Positions 36,839 through 47,900 of a stretch of 64,000 nt of DNA are shown piece after piece. The first letter of the stretch is position 1, and every line of letters starts with the position of its first letter. The DNA comes from Bifidobacterium miconisargentati (lineage in GTDB: Bacteria; Actinomycetota; Actinomycetes; Actinomycetales; Bifidobacteriaceae), in NCBI RefSeq assembly GCF_019331675.1, contig NZ_JAHBBJ010000016.1:1-64000 (forward strand), read 5' to 3'. The translations under genes were made by a program, and so were the position numbers. A model generated the notes under the pieces. The model made no database searches. It saw only the letters and a list, made by a program, of their open reading frames with translations, and had not been told where the DNA came from.

Positions 36839-37612
36839 TCAGTTCGTCTGTTCGGTAAAGTTGAAGAACTGGTCGCCGATGCGGACGGTGGCGGGGGCGT
36901 CGAGCTTGAGCGGCGTGCCCTTGACCACCTGGGTCTCCTGACCGTCCTTGATGATGTAGGTGCCGTTGAGTGAACCGTAATCCTCGATCCACAGCGCGCC
37001 GTCGGTGTCGATGCTGATGGCGGCATGGTTGCGCGAGGTAGTGCGGGTCGGATCCTCGATGCGTTCCGACTTGGCGCCCTGCGGCACGTCCATGGACGGC
37101 TTGCGGCCCAGCAGCGTGCTCTTGTCGATCACGATGGTCTGGCCGGTCAGGTCGTTGTGGAGCAGGTACACCTTCTGCGGCGCCTTCGACGTGAACGAGG
37201 GGGAGAGCACGGTGCTGTCCCAGTCCTCGATGTCATGCTCGGCGGCGTGCGGGGTGCCTTCCGCGGGAGTTGCGGCATCCGCGCCGGTGGTTGGTTCGGC
37301 CGTGGCGGCGGGGATGGCGCCTGTGTTGGTAGAGGCGTCAGTAGTTCCGGCTGTTTCCGCGGTAGCTGCGGGTTCGCCGGAGGTGTCGGTCACGCCGGTC
37401 GGGGCATCGGCGATGTCGCTGACCGATTCGGTAGGGGCGATTGCGGGGTCGGTCACCGATTGCAGGGCATCGGCCGCGGAGGTTTCGAGCACCGATGCGG
37501 CGCTGTCCGGCTCGACCGCAGCGTTTGTCGGCTGGTCGGTCGCTTGATCGGTCGGCTGGTCGTCGGCGTACCAACCGAATTCGGGTGCCGGGGGATAGGG
37601 AATGAAGGCCAT
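36839..37612 (-). CDS. FHA-domain protein
   Basis: The 257-residue protein has a long low-complexity Thr/Ala/Pro-rich N-terminal region (~15-150) and a C-terminal forkhead-associated domain (~165-255). FHA landmarks are GRKPSMDV, TTSRNHAAI (the Ser-Arg-Asn-His phosphothreonine pocket) and GSLNGTYI. It would read phosphothreonine marks made by the cluster's kinase. It is the last gene of the minus-strand kinase cluster, 38 bp after the previous gene. No membrane segment. The disordered region itself contains many Thr and may be a kinase target (inference). Confidence 0.9.
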   Translation of the reverse strand: MAFIPYPPAPEFGWYADDQPTDQATDQPTNAAVEPDSAASVLETSAADALQSVTDPAIAPTESVSDIADAPTGVTDTSGEPAATAETAGTTDASTNTGAIPAATAEPTTGADAATPAEGTPHAAEHDIEDWDSTVLSPSFTSKAPQKVYLLHNDLTGQTIVIDKSTLLGRKPSMDVPQGAKSERIEDPTRTTSRNHAAISIDTDGALWIEDYGSLNGTYIIKDGQETQVVKGTPLKLDAPATVRIGDQFFNFTEQTN

Positions 37613-37650
37613 GATGATGCTGTCCTTTCGCTACTTCACCGCATCATGCG

Positions 37651-38448
37651 TCACTGGCGGGAGGCCAGCGCGGCGTTGATGGCCGGGTCGCCCAGCTGTG
37701 CGAGCCAATCCAGCAGGGCCGGGTACGTGTTGGGGTTGCGGGCGATGCACACGCGCAGCTCCGGCGCGTACTGGGCGATTTGGGCGATCTGCATCTGATC
37801 GGTGGTGGTCAGCGCCAGCTGCACGGTGAAACCGTACGGGTTGGTGACCACCGGCTCCTCGAATACCGGCTGCGGTTGGACCGTCTGCTGAACCGGCTGG
37901 GCATAGGTCTCGGCGGCGGGTTGCGCGTAGCCGGCCGCAGGCTGGTCGGCAGGCTGGACGCCGGCCGGCTGATCGGCCGTCGCGCCATAGGTTTCATACG
38001 ATTCTGCCGGCTGATCGGACACGGACTGCAGGTCGGCGTAACCGTCATATGCCGACTGCGATTCGGCGGACTGACCGTCGTCGGTCCAGGCGTCGGCGGC
38101 GGGCTGGGCGTCGGTCTGCTGAGCGGTTTCAAACGTTTCGACGGCGGTCGGAGCGGCGGACTCCTGACCATAAACTGCGTCGGATTCGGCCGGTGCCTCG
38201 GCTTCGGGTGCCTGCTGATCCACCACCGGGCCGCCGATCGCGTCGGCGGTGAAGCCCATCTGCTCCAGGGTCTGACGGGCGCGTTCGTCGCCGAACTCGG
38301 CCAGCCAGCGCTTCAGACCGGGGTAGCAGCGGGGGTTCACGGCTACATTGGCGCCGAACTCCGGATTCTCATAGGCGACCTTCGCCAGCAGGATGGGATC
38401 CGCATTCGGATCCTGTACGGCAGCGACCGCGGCATCGTAATCAACCAT
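37651..38448 (-). CDS. Leucine-rich-repeat-variant protein
   Basis: The 265-residue protein has two related helical modules. The N-terminal one (~1-60) has DPILLAKVAYENPEFGANVAVNP then YPGLKRWLAEFGD; the C-terminal one (~205-265) has ALTTTDQMQIAQIAQY then YPALLDWLAQLGD. This is the layout of 'variant leucine-rich repeat' proteins. The middle ~140 residues are Gln/Ala/Glu/Pro-rich and likely disordered. It sits between the PP2C and FHA genes with short gaps, so it belongs to the same operon; its role there is unknown. Confidence 0.75.
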   Translation of the reverse strand: MVDYDAAVAAVQDPNADPILLAKVAYENPEFGANVAVNPRCYPGLKRWLAEFGDERARQTLEQMGFTADAIGGPVVDQQAPEAEAPAESDAVYGQESAAPTAVETFETAQQTDAQPAADAWTDDGQSAESQSAYDGYADLQSVSDQPAESYETYGATADQPAGVQPADQPAAGYAQPAAETYAQPVQQTVQPQPVFEEPVVTNPYGFTVQLALTTTDQMQIAQIAQYAPELRVCIARNPNTYPALLDWLAQLGDPAINAALASRQ

Positions 38449-38474
38449 GGGTTTTCCTCCTTAACTCCGCTCGG

Positions 38475-39464
38475 CTATGCCGAACGCAACGTCCTGAGTG
38501 TTTGCAGTGTTGCGTCCTCGATGACGCCGATTTCCTCACCCGCGTCCAGCTTGCAGGCGCTGAACGCATGGTGTTTGGGCGAGGTCGGCGGCATATCGAC
38601 CACAATCACAGTGATGTTGTCCGTGCCGCCCGCGTTGAGCGCGGCGGCCAGCAGCGCGTCCACGGCCTCCTGCGGGGAGGAGTGGGCGGCGGCGATGGCG
38701 GCGATCCGTTCATCCGGCACTTCGCCGTGCAGACCGTCCGAGCAGATGATGAACCGTCCGGTCATATCCGCCACGTAGACGTCCGGCTCGATGCCGTTCG
38801 GATCGCCAAGGCATTGGGTGATGATGTTGCGCGGGATGGTGGCTTCGGCCACGTCCGGCAGCATCTGGCCGGAGTCGATGGCCTCCTGACGCTTGGAATG
38901 GTCCCTGGTGATGCGGGTGAACGAGGAGACATCCCAGACGGGCGCTTCGGATGAGCCGGTGCCGGGCACGGGATTCATGTGGTAGGTGCGCGAATCGCCC
39001 ACATTCACCACATAGGTCTGGTCGATGAACTCGCGGGGAGCCCGGCCGGAACTAGCGGCTGGCGTGTGATTGGAAGCGTCCGGCAGGTTCGACGGGTCCG
39101 GCGAGGTTGGTAAAGCCGACGAATCCATCGGCCTCGGGGAATCCGGCGAGTCGGGCGTGACCGGCAGAATCAGACCGGAAATGGTGGTGCCGGCCACGCC
39201 GCCGAGCTTGCGGCCCAGTTGGAGGATGTCGTGCTGCGCGAGCGCCAGGGCGTCGTCGATGTCGGCGCGGTTGCGTTCGGGACGTCCTGCGAGTTGGGCG
39301 AACCGTTGGATGGCCAGACCGCTGGCCTGCTCGCCGCCCATGCCGCCGCCCATGCCGTCGCAGACCACGTATACGCCGTGCGAGGCGAGGCCGCTGTCCT
39401 GATTGTTCCGGCGTTTCAGGCCCACGTCACTCGCGATGGCGGTGCGGATGGAACCTGAACTCAT
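38475..39464 (-). CDS. PP2C-family Ser/Thr protein phosphatase
   Basis: The 329-residue metal-dependent phosphatase would reverse the kinase's phosphorylation. Motifs: RNNQDS near the N terminus, CDGMGGGMGGEQAS (metal-binding Asp), VNVGDSRTYH, CSDGLHGEV and GGTDNITVIVVD. A Pro/Ser/Asp-rich insert of ~35 residues lies in the middle. No membrane helix is visible, so it is cytosolic. Its ATG overlaps the stop of the transglutaminase-like gene (4 bp), with AAGGGA upstream. Known in this cluster as the PrpC component. Confidence 0.92.
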   Translation of the reverse strand: MSSGSIRTAIASDVGLKRRNNQDSGLASHGVYVVCDGMGGGMGGEQASGLAIQRFAQLAGRPERNRADIDDALALAQHDILQLGRKLGGVAGTTISGLILPVTPDSPDSPRPMDSSALPTSPDPSNLPDASNHTPAASSGRAPREFIDQTYVVNVGDSRTYHMNPVPGTGSSEAPVWDVSSFTRITRDHSKRQEAIDSGQMLPDVAEATIPRNIITQCLGDPNGIEPDVYVADMTGRFIICSDGLHGEVPDERIAAIAAAHSSPQEAVDALLAAALNAGGTDNITVIVVDMPPTSPKHHAFSACKLDAGEEIGVIEDATLQTLRTLRSA

Positions 39465-42163
39465 GACGTCGTTCCCTTCTTCGACGTGCGCCGGACGGTG
39501 CGAGACCCCTTTGGCTTCCTGACTGTGGCGCGTCTACCTGACAGTATAACCACGCTCTTGAGGGAAAGCCGGGTGCGAATCCGCCTGAATCGGGGTAGCG
39601 CCGCGAGCATCGATTTGCGTACCTTGTCCACGCTCCTCCAATAGGCGGAGGCCTGATTGGAGAGCACGGCCTTGCCGGAGAACGTGGCGTAGTCGGCCTC
39701 GCGACCCAGTTGGGCGAAGGACTGCGGGTCGGTGTTGAGCTGACGGGCGATGGACTGGGCCTGATCGCGTCTGGTGCCGGTGGCGGTGATGCCGCTTTGC
39801 TCGGCCAGCGCGTGGATGGCGTCCCATCCGGCGGCCACGCGAGTCTGCGGGCTGCCGTGCCTTCTCGCTCGGGCCAGTGCCAGCGCCTTCACCGTCAGAA
39901 TCAGGCCGCAGACGATGAGCAGCAGCCAAACCGGGCTACCGTAGAGTGCCACCAGACGGGTCACACGCCAGAACTTTGGCCAGAACAGATTGGTGGAATC
40001 GGCGTCCGCGTCCGCTCCGGCCAGGGAACTCTGGCCCTTGGCCTGGGTCTTGTCGCGCAGGGGGTCGGTCAGCGGCACCGGAGGCTGACGGACCAGCGTC
40101 TGCGGGTTCGGCGGGGTCAGGTTCTGGTTCTCGTCCGGCACCTTGGTTTCCTTGGGCGTGGGATAGAAGGCCACCCAGCCGAGGTTCTGGAGCTTGATCT
40201 CCACCCAGGCGGTCACGTCGTTGCCGGTGAATTCGGTGACGGTGTGGTTGCCGGTCTCCTTCTTGGTGCGCTTGTCCGAGATGCTGCCGTCCTCATCCTT
40301 GGGCAGGAAGCCCATCACCACGCGCGAAGGCAACCCGAGCTCGCGGGCCATGAGCGCCATGGCCGAGGCGTACTGTTCGGAATCGCCCACCATGGCCGTG
40401 CCCGCGAGCAGCTTGTTCACGCGGTAGTTGCCGTGGCCGGCCTCGGACGGGTAGTCGCCCTGCAGGCCATGGGAGAACCAGCCCGATTCCTTGAGGGTAT
40501 CGGCCAACGCAGTGGCGGCCGCGCCTCCCGAAGCCTGACCGCCGGCGATCGACGTGGCCAGTTTGCTCACCGAATCGGGCACTTCCTGCGCCTGCGGCTG
40601 ACTGATACGGGAAGCTTTGGCCTGGCTGACCTGTTTGTCGCTGGGCTTGGTCGGGACGATGCCGGTCTCGGTATAGGTCAGTCCCTCGTGCGTGCCGGAG
40701 GGGATAATCGCCGAATCGGTGTCCGCATTGTAATAGAACGTGTCGTTGTTCGACTTGAAATCCACGCTCCTGGCCGCGCCGGCCAATGGCAGCCAGGTAT
40801 CCGCAAGCCCCTTGTTCACGGTGAAGGTGGCAGTGAACGGGTAGCCCTTCTCGCTGGTGGCGATGGACGTGCCCACGCGCTCGTAGTTCGAGGAGTCCGA
40901 AGCCTCGCTGGAATCGGAGAGGTTCCATACCGAGCCGTCGAAACGGTCCATCACCGCCAGACGTACCGGAGTTCCCGCCGGCAGATCGGTGACGGTCAGG
41001 AGCACGTCCTTCTTGTGATCCTTGATATAGGAGCGCATGCCGCTCAGGGGGCTGGTGTAGTCGTACGGATTCAGCGGCGGGTTGTAGCGGTCGCGCAGCA
41101 CCATGCGGTCCTGCGGTACCAGCAACGTGCCGCCGAACGCCAGACCCGCGGCGAGCACCACGATGATCAGACTGGAGATCCAGCGGCCCCATTCGAACAG
41201 GTCGAGCCTCCAGGACAGCCACACGATGAGCACGATGGCGAAGGCGGTGCCGCAGATCGGCCTCTGCCAGCCGGTCCCGGTGCCCAGCAACGCGCAGACG
41301 GCCACGGCGCACGCCAGCGGTGGCACGCTGACCAGGGACAGCCAGGCGTTGCCGTGGATGGCGAAGATGCCGGCCAGGAACGTGAGCCACAGGCCCATGG
41401 TCCATACGGCCATCAGCGAGCCGTCCGCGGTGCCGATGGGCGGCGTGATGGAAATCAGGTATTTGAACGAGCCGAACGTCGCCTCCCAGCCGCGGCTCAG
41501 GGTCTCGAGACCGGGCACGATGTGGGCTGCGGTGGTGCCGTTGAACGCGATCACCGGTCCTACGATGAACTGCGCGAACGCCAGGAACACCAGCTGCCAC
41601 CACAGCCGCAGGATGGGGCGTGTGCCGGCGAGGGCTATCAGGGCGCCGATCAGCGTGGCCGGCACCGCCGCCGCGGCCCATGCGACGGGTTCGCCGTAGA
41701 CGTCGATGAGATTGGACAACGCCAGCAGCATCATCGCGACCACGGCCGTCAGACTGATGAGATGACGTCCCCAGGGCTGGCCGGAGCGGCCGATGCCATG
41801 GGCCAGGTCCCCATGGGTCATCCAGATGACCGAGTGGGTGGAATCCGCCCATGACCCGGTGGTGGTGTTTGTGCCAAGGGTGCCGCCGAACGTGGCGCCG
41901 GAGACAGGGGCGGTTCCGGAGGGCAGTCCTCCCGGTGTCCGGCCGGGTGCGGTGCGTGGCGCGGTGAAGAACCCGGCCGAGGTGCGGGTCGGCTGAGCCG
42001 GCTGATTCGGCTGAGTCGGCTGAGTCGATTGGGTTGGCCGAATCGATTGTGCCGATTGGCTCGGCTGCCCTGATCGGGCCGGCGTGACGGATCCGGCCGC
42101 CCCGGTGGCCCGAGACGCGGCTTGGCTGGTGTTAATGGGAGCTTTGCGACGGTTGACGGTCAT
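39461..42163 (-). CDS. Polytopic transglutaminase-like protein lacking the catalytic triad
   Basis: The 900-residue protein has a Pro/Gln/Thr-rich N terminus (~1-130), about seven membrane helices (~135-360), an extracellular transglutaminase-like domain (~380-690), one more helix (~745-765) and a basic cytosolic tail. This is the TgpA/DUF3488 architecture. Key residues differ: where the family has GxCxxYA, this has GDSEQYA (Ser595); the HAWVE His is Thr651 (TAWVE); and the Asp of the FDPT-like segment is Tyr667 (FYPT). The Thr-Tyr spacing of 16 equals the usual His-Asp spacing, so the alignment is secure. It is probably a non-enzymatic structural or binding protein. Overlaps its neighbours by 4 bp on both sides. 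Confidence 0.88.
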   Translation of the reverse strand: MTVNRRKAPINTSQAASRATGAAGSVTPARSGQPSQSAQSIRPTQSTQPTQPNQPAQPTRTSAGFFTAPRTAPGRTPGGLPSGTAPVSGATFGGTLGTNTTTGSWADSTHSVIWMTHGDLAHGIGRSGQPWGRHLISLTAVVAMMLLALSNLIDVYGEPVAWAAAAVPATLIGALIALAGTRPILRLWWQLVFLAFAQFIVGPVIAFNGTTAAHIVPGLETLSRGWEATFGSFKYLISITPPIGTADGSLMAVWTMGLWLTFLAGIFAIHGNAWLSLVSVPPLACAVAVCALLGTGTGWQRPICGTAFAIVLIVWLSWRLDLFEWGRWISSLIIVVLAAGLAFGGTLLVPQDRMVLRDRYNPPLNPYDYTSPLSGMRSYIKDHKKDVLLTVTDLPAGTPVRLAVMDRFDGSVWNLSDSSEASDSSNYERVGTSIATSEKGYPFTATFTVNKGLADTWLPLAGAARSVDFKSNNDTFYYNADTDSAIIPSGTHEGLTYTETGIVPTKPSDKQVSQAKASRISQPQAQEVPDSVSKLATSIAGGQASGGAAATALADTLKESGWFSHGLQGDYPSEAGHGNYRVNKLLAGTAMVGDSEQYASAMALMARELGLPSRVVMGFLPKDEDGSISDKRTKKETGNHTVTEFTGNDVTAWVEIKLQNLGWVAFYPTPKETKVPDENQNLTPPNPQTLVRQPPVPLTDPLRDKTQAKGQSSLAGADADADSTNLFWPKFWRVTRLVALYGSPVWLLLIVCGLILTVKALALARARRHGSPQTRVAAGWDAIHALAEQSGITATGTRRDQAQSIARQLNTDPQSFAQLGREADYATFSGKAVLSNQASAYWRSVDKVRKSMLAALPRFRRIRTRLSLKSVVILSGRRATVRKPKGSRTVRRTSKKGTTS

Positions 42164-43386
42164 GCGAGCACCCCCATGATGAGCGGCAGGTCGTCAAGCT
42201 CGCCCACGGTGGCCAGCGTGAAGTTGGCGAATCGCCTGATACCACGGTTCGCACCGGAATCGGCCTGCAGCACCACGCAACTGGCGGAGCGGGGCAACGC
42301 CATGGTCATGCGTTTGATCTGATCCACGCTTTTGAGCGAACCGACGGTGAAGAAGTAGAACGAGGCGTCCGGGCTGTGCCGCAGCGTGCCTTCGGCCAGA
42401 TTCGGATTGTCCTCGCGGTCCGGTTCGATGGCGCTGGAGGCGTCCAGGAACTCCATGGCGTTGCGCGGCTGGGCATGCAACTCGCCGGCATGGCAGAAGA
42501 GTGGGCGGTCCTGGAGCAGGCATTGCACGCCGATGGAGGCGTGGATGGACACGGCCATCTCGAATTCCTGGCTGGTGGCGTAATCGTCGGGATTGACGCT
42601 CATGGTCACCGACGTGTCCGTGCGGCGCGTGGCCTCATACTGGCGGATCATCAGGGTGCCGGTCTTCGCCGAGCTCAGCCAGTGCACGTTGCGCACGTCG
42701 TCGCCCGGCTCGTATTCACGAAGGCCGTAGAAATCGAGGTCGTCGTCCACGATCTGGCCGGAGGGCTGCCCTTCGAGATCGCGCGGCACGCCGGAGCTCA
42801 GCGTGTTCAGACGCACGGTCTTCGGATGGATGAACACGGTGAGCCGCTCCGCCAGCTCCTTTTCGTGGCGGATGAGTCCGAACGGGTCGCCTTTGCGGAT
42901 GCGCAAAGGGCCGATGGGCAGGATGGCGCGGGAGACCGTGCGGAACTCCACATCCGTCTGTTTGGCCTGGCCCGGAGCGAGCATCGGGATGGTGAACCGT
43001 TCGTGGGCGTCGCCGATCGGTAGGTCGCCACGCGCGTTGGTGGTAGGCGTGCGGCCCTTGTTATCGATATCCACCAGCACGGACACCATGTCTCCCACGG
43101 TCACCCGCCGGTTGGACACGGAGATCGCGGCGTTGAAGCGCGTGTTGCCCAGGGACAGCACCACGGCGGAGAGCAGCATCACCGCCGCCACGATGGCGAA
43201 GACCAGCAGCTCGTACCAGCCCAGCAACGCGAACGCGATCAGGCATGCCAGCCCCGCCGCCAGCACCGCCCAGCCCAGGGGCGAGACGTATGAGGCGAAG
43301 AATCTCCGGACCGTCCTGACGGCGCGTCTGAATGAGCGCTCGCGTCTCCGGCGTCGCCGTGCGATTGCTGTGGATGCGGTATCCAT
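42160..43386 (-). CDS. DUF58 protein
   Basis: The 408-residue protein has a highly basic N terminus, two membrane helices (~35-75), a beta-rich region and the DUF58 core. The signature DFYGLREYEPGDDVRNVHW is near 235-253, followed by TLMIRQYEA. DUF58 proteins are almost always paired with MoxR ATPases and transglutaminase-like proteins, as here, and are thought to act in envelope assembly. The ATG at 43386 follows GGAAGGG; the frame extends upstream without support. The stop overlaps the start of the next gene. Confidence 0.9.
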   Translation of the reverse strand: MDTASTAIARRRRRRERSFRRAVRTVRRFFASYVSPLGWAVLAAGLACLIAFALLGWYELLVFAIVAAVMLLSAVVLSLGNTRFNAAISVSNRRVTVGDMVSVLVDIDNKGRTPTTNARGDLPIGDAHERFTIPMLAPGQAKQTDVEFRTVSRAILPIGPLRIRKGDPFGLIRHEKELAERLTVFIHPKTVRLNTLSSGVPRDLEGQPSGQIVDDDLDFYGLREYEPGDDVRNVHWLSSAKTGTLMIRQYEATRRTDTSVTMSVNPDDYATSQEFEMAVSIHASIGVQCLLQDRPLFCHAGELHAQPRNAMEFLDASSAIEPDREDNPNLAEGTLRHSPDASFYFFTVGSLKSVDQIKRMTMALPRSASCVVLQADSGANRGIRRFANFTLATVGELDDLPLIMGVLA

Positions 43387-43430
43387 GAAAATCCCTTCCG
43401 AGAAAACCTTCTTCTGCAGGAGTGTTTTCG

Positions 43431-44780
<1,350 letters not shown>

Positions 44781-44947
44781 GGGGATTGTTCTCCTACTGT
44801 TGCTGGTCATGCTGCCGGGTTATGCCGTCGGCTGCGTTCGGCGGCTTTGGGTGTGTCGGTTATGTCTGTCTGCCATCGGATTGATGTCCGTGCGCTGGAT
44901 TGGCGAGGGATTCGCGGAATATTCGGAACGTATGGGTCGTAAGGTCC

Positions 44948-47900
44948 TCACCGCCCCGGTGTTCTGGCCAGTCCCAATATCCATGGCGATCTGATCAGTG
45001 CATGGGTGCTGGAACGGGATTTGAAGGAGGACGTGGAGGCTTCGCCGTCGGTGTCGGGCTCGACGCCGGGGCGGGTTCCCCGGACCGTGCCGCCGGAGAC
45101 GGTGTTGTTGAGACCGCTCAGGCCTTCGGTGCTGGTGACCTTGACGCTCCACCGGTAGTCGTCGTCATCGTCGATGTCGAGGTCGGTCACGTCCAGCGGG
45201 CGTCCCGGAGTCCAGTCGAACGCCTGGCCGTTGATGACGATCTGGTAGCGGGCGTCCTTGCCGTAGGTGTCCACGGAACCGCCGGACACCTCGACCACGT
45301 CCTTGCTGTCGCCCCACTTGAGACTGCTGGGGGCGGTGATCTTCGCCTTGACCTCATAGACGTACGGTGAGCCCGACGGGCCTCCGGAGACCGGATCGCT
45401 GGTCTCGCCGTTGAACACCTGCTCGACCGAGGCCGTGCCGCAGGTGGCCCACGGATCCATGCTGAACGTGGCGGAGGTCTCGTTCTTGCCGGCCGTGGTG
45501 GATCCCAGACCGTCCGCGGTCACGTTGAAGGACTGGACGAGGCCCTGCTTGCTCCAGCGCACGGTGCAGGTGCTGCCCGAACCGGAGGTGCGGACGTTCG
45601 TGGGCTGCTGCACCTCGTAGACGGGGGTGAAGGACGCCTTGCCGGTCTCCGGATCGGACGGCGTGCGCTTGGGCTTGACCGTGGCGGTCACGGTGATCTT
45701 GGACTGGTTCAGATCGCTCTCGTGAACGGTGAACGTGGTGGAATCCTCGGAGCAGGACAGGCTGCCTTCCGTGTCGCCGCCGAACACGATGGCCTGGCAG
45801 CCGGCGTTGTGGTTGTCTCCGAGGGTGATCCTGGCCGTGACCTCCTCGTCCTTGTTGGACAGGTCGATGGTCGGCGCGTCCGGGTCGCCCCAGACGTCCG
45901 CCGCCTCGGAGGGCGCGGATTCGGCGCCCCAGTTGATGGCGTTGTGCGCCTTGACCGTGGCGGTCACGGTGGTGCCGTCCTTGATGTCGCCGTTGGGGAA
46001 CGTGAACGTTATCTTGTTGGCCGTGCCGTTGGTTTCCTTGGTCTGGGGTGCGCCCGCGCCGCTGATGGTCACCGAATAGTTGTCCACGGCGCCGAAATCA
46101 CCCTTGGGGGTGTCCCAGCTGACGGTCGCGGTCTTGTTGCCGCCGGTGACGGTCACATTGGTCGGCGCGGTGGGCACGCGGTCCGGTGTGGCCTCCACCG
46201 AGGCGGACGGCTTGGACCAGCCCACTTCGTTCCGGGCGCTCACGGTGAACGAATAGGGCTTGTTGTTGGTCAGTCCCGTGATCTGGCAGGAGGTGACGGC
46301 ACCGCAGGATTTGCTGCCTTCCGCGCCTCCGGTCCAATCGACCCGGTATTCGGTGATGGGGCTGCCGTTGGCCGCGCCCGGCGTCCATGTCAGGGTCACC
46401 GATCCGTTCTGCGGTTCGCCGCCCACAGGGGAGAGGAGCGGCGGCTCGGGCCGGTCGATCACGGAGACGGTGATGGTGCCTGTCACCTGCCGCTCCTTGA
46501 CCTTGCTGCCGTCCTCGACGGTCACCAGCACGGTGCTCGTGGAGGCGCCGATGTCCGAGGCGGCGGTGATGGAGATGCGGCCCGAGGGGTCGCATGCGTC
46601 GACGGTGAGCTTGGTGGAGTCGTCCGCCTTGCAGGCCACCACGGTCAGCGGGGAATCCGGGAACGGGTTGTAGGCGTCCGCCAGCACATCCACGGAATCG
46701 CCGGAACCGGCCTTGAGCTGCAGGGTCTTGGCGCTGATGCGGGCCAGCGAACGGCTGGACGCCACCACGCGCACGGTCACGCCGGCGTTCACCGTGCCCT
46801 TCTCGTAGTTGATCTGTACGGGGACGGTTGCGGTGGTGCCCGGCTGTGCCTCCTTGGTGGCGGAGATCTGCAGGCTGCCGTTGCCGGACAGCTTCGCCGT
46901 GATCTGGTCCGAGGAGGAGGTGCCGCCGGCGTACGTGTACCGTGCGGCTTCGGATTCGAATCCGGCCGGGGCATGGGTGAGCGCCTTCAGGTCGATGGTC
47001 TTCGGATCGGCTCCGGCCTCCACATCGATGGTGGAGGAGGTGAACGTGGGCGGCGGCACGTCCTTGCCCACGATGGTGATCTGCAGCGTGATCACCGCCG
47101 AATTGATGATGCGGTTCTTGTCCGTGCCGGGCTTGCCGTCCGTGGCGGTGAAGGTGATGGACGCCGGACCGGAATAGTTGTCCACGGCCGTGAACTTCAG
47201 CGTGTGGTCGTTCGCGTACAGATCCGAGTTGGACGCCTTGGTGGCGCTCACGGAGCCGAACGACTCGATATGCGGCTCCTTGCCGGCGCCCACGCGCACG
47301 TAGTCGTTGATGTTGATGGTGATGGTCTCGCGCGAGTTGACCTTCAGCTCAGGGGCCTTCGGGCGCAATGTTGGCGGGAACACGCCGTATGCGGGCACCT
47401 GGATGAATGCGGTGGAGGTGATGTGGTGCGTGGTGTTGGTCACCGTGTACGGCACCGCGCGGGCCTGCGAGGTCAGGTCCACGGTGATGACGGTCGAACG
47501 CTTGCCGCCCTTGACGCGCGCATGGTCGGCCGCCGAGGGGTGCACGCCCACCTCGAGCTCGTCGACGGTGCCCGAGGGGTTGGCGATCCACTGGGAGATG
47601 TCCACGTCCACGGACTTCTTGTCGATCGTCGCCGCGGAAGGCACCCGGTAGTCGTAGGCGGTGGGCGGCTCGATGGCTGCGTTCGGATCCACGTTCACGG
47701 TGAGCGTGGCCGTGTCCGAAAGCCCGGCCTTGTCCTTGACCGTGTAGGCGATGTACGCGGTGGTGGCGTTCGCCGGTGTGGTGAAGGCGATCATGTTGTC
47801 CTGCACGTTCACGCCGCTGATGCCTTGAGCCTTGACGGTCTTGTCCACGGTCAGATCGGTGTTGTCGCCGGAGATGTCGTTCTGGGCCACGGGCACGGTG

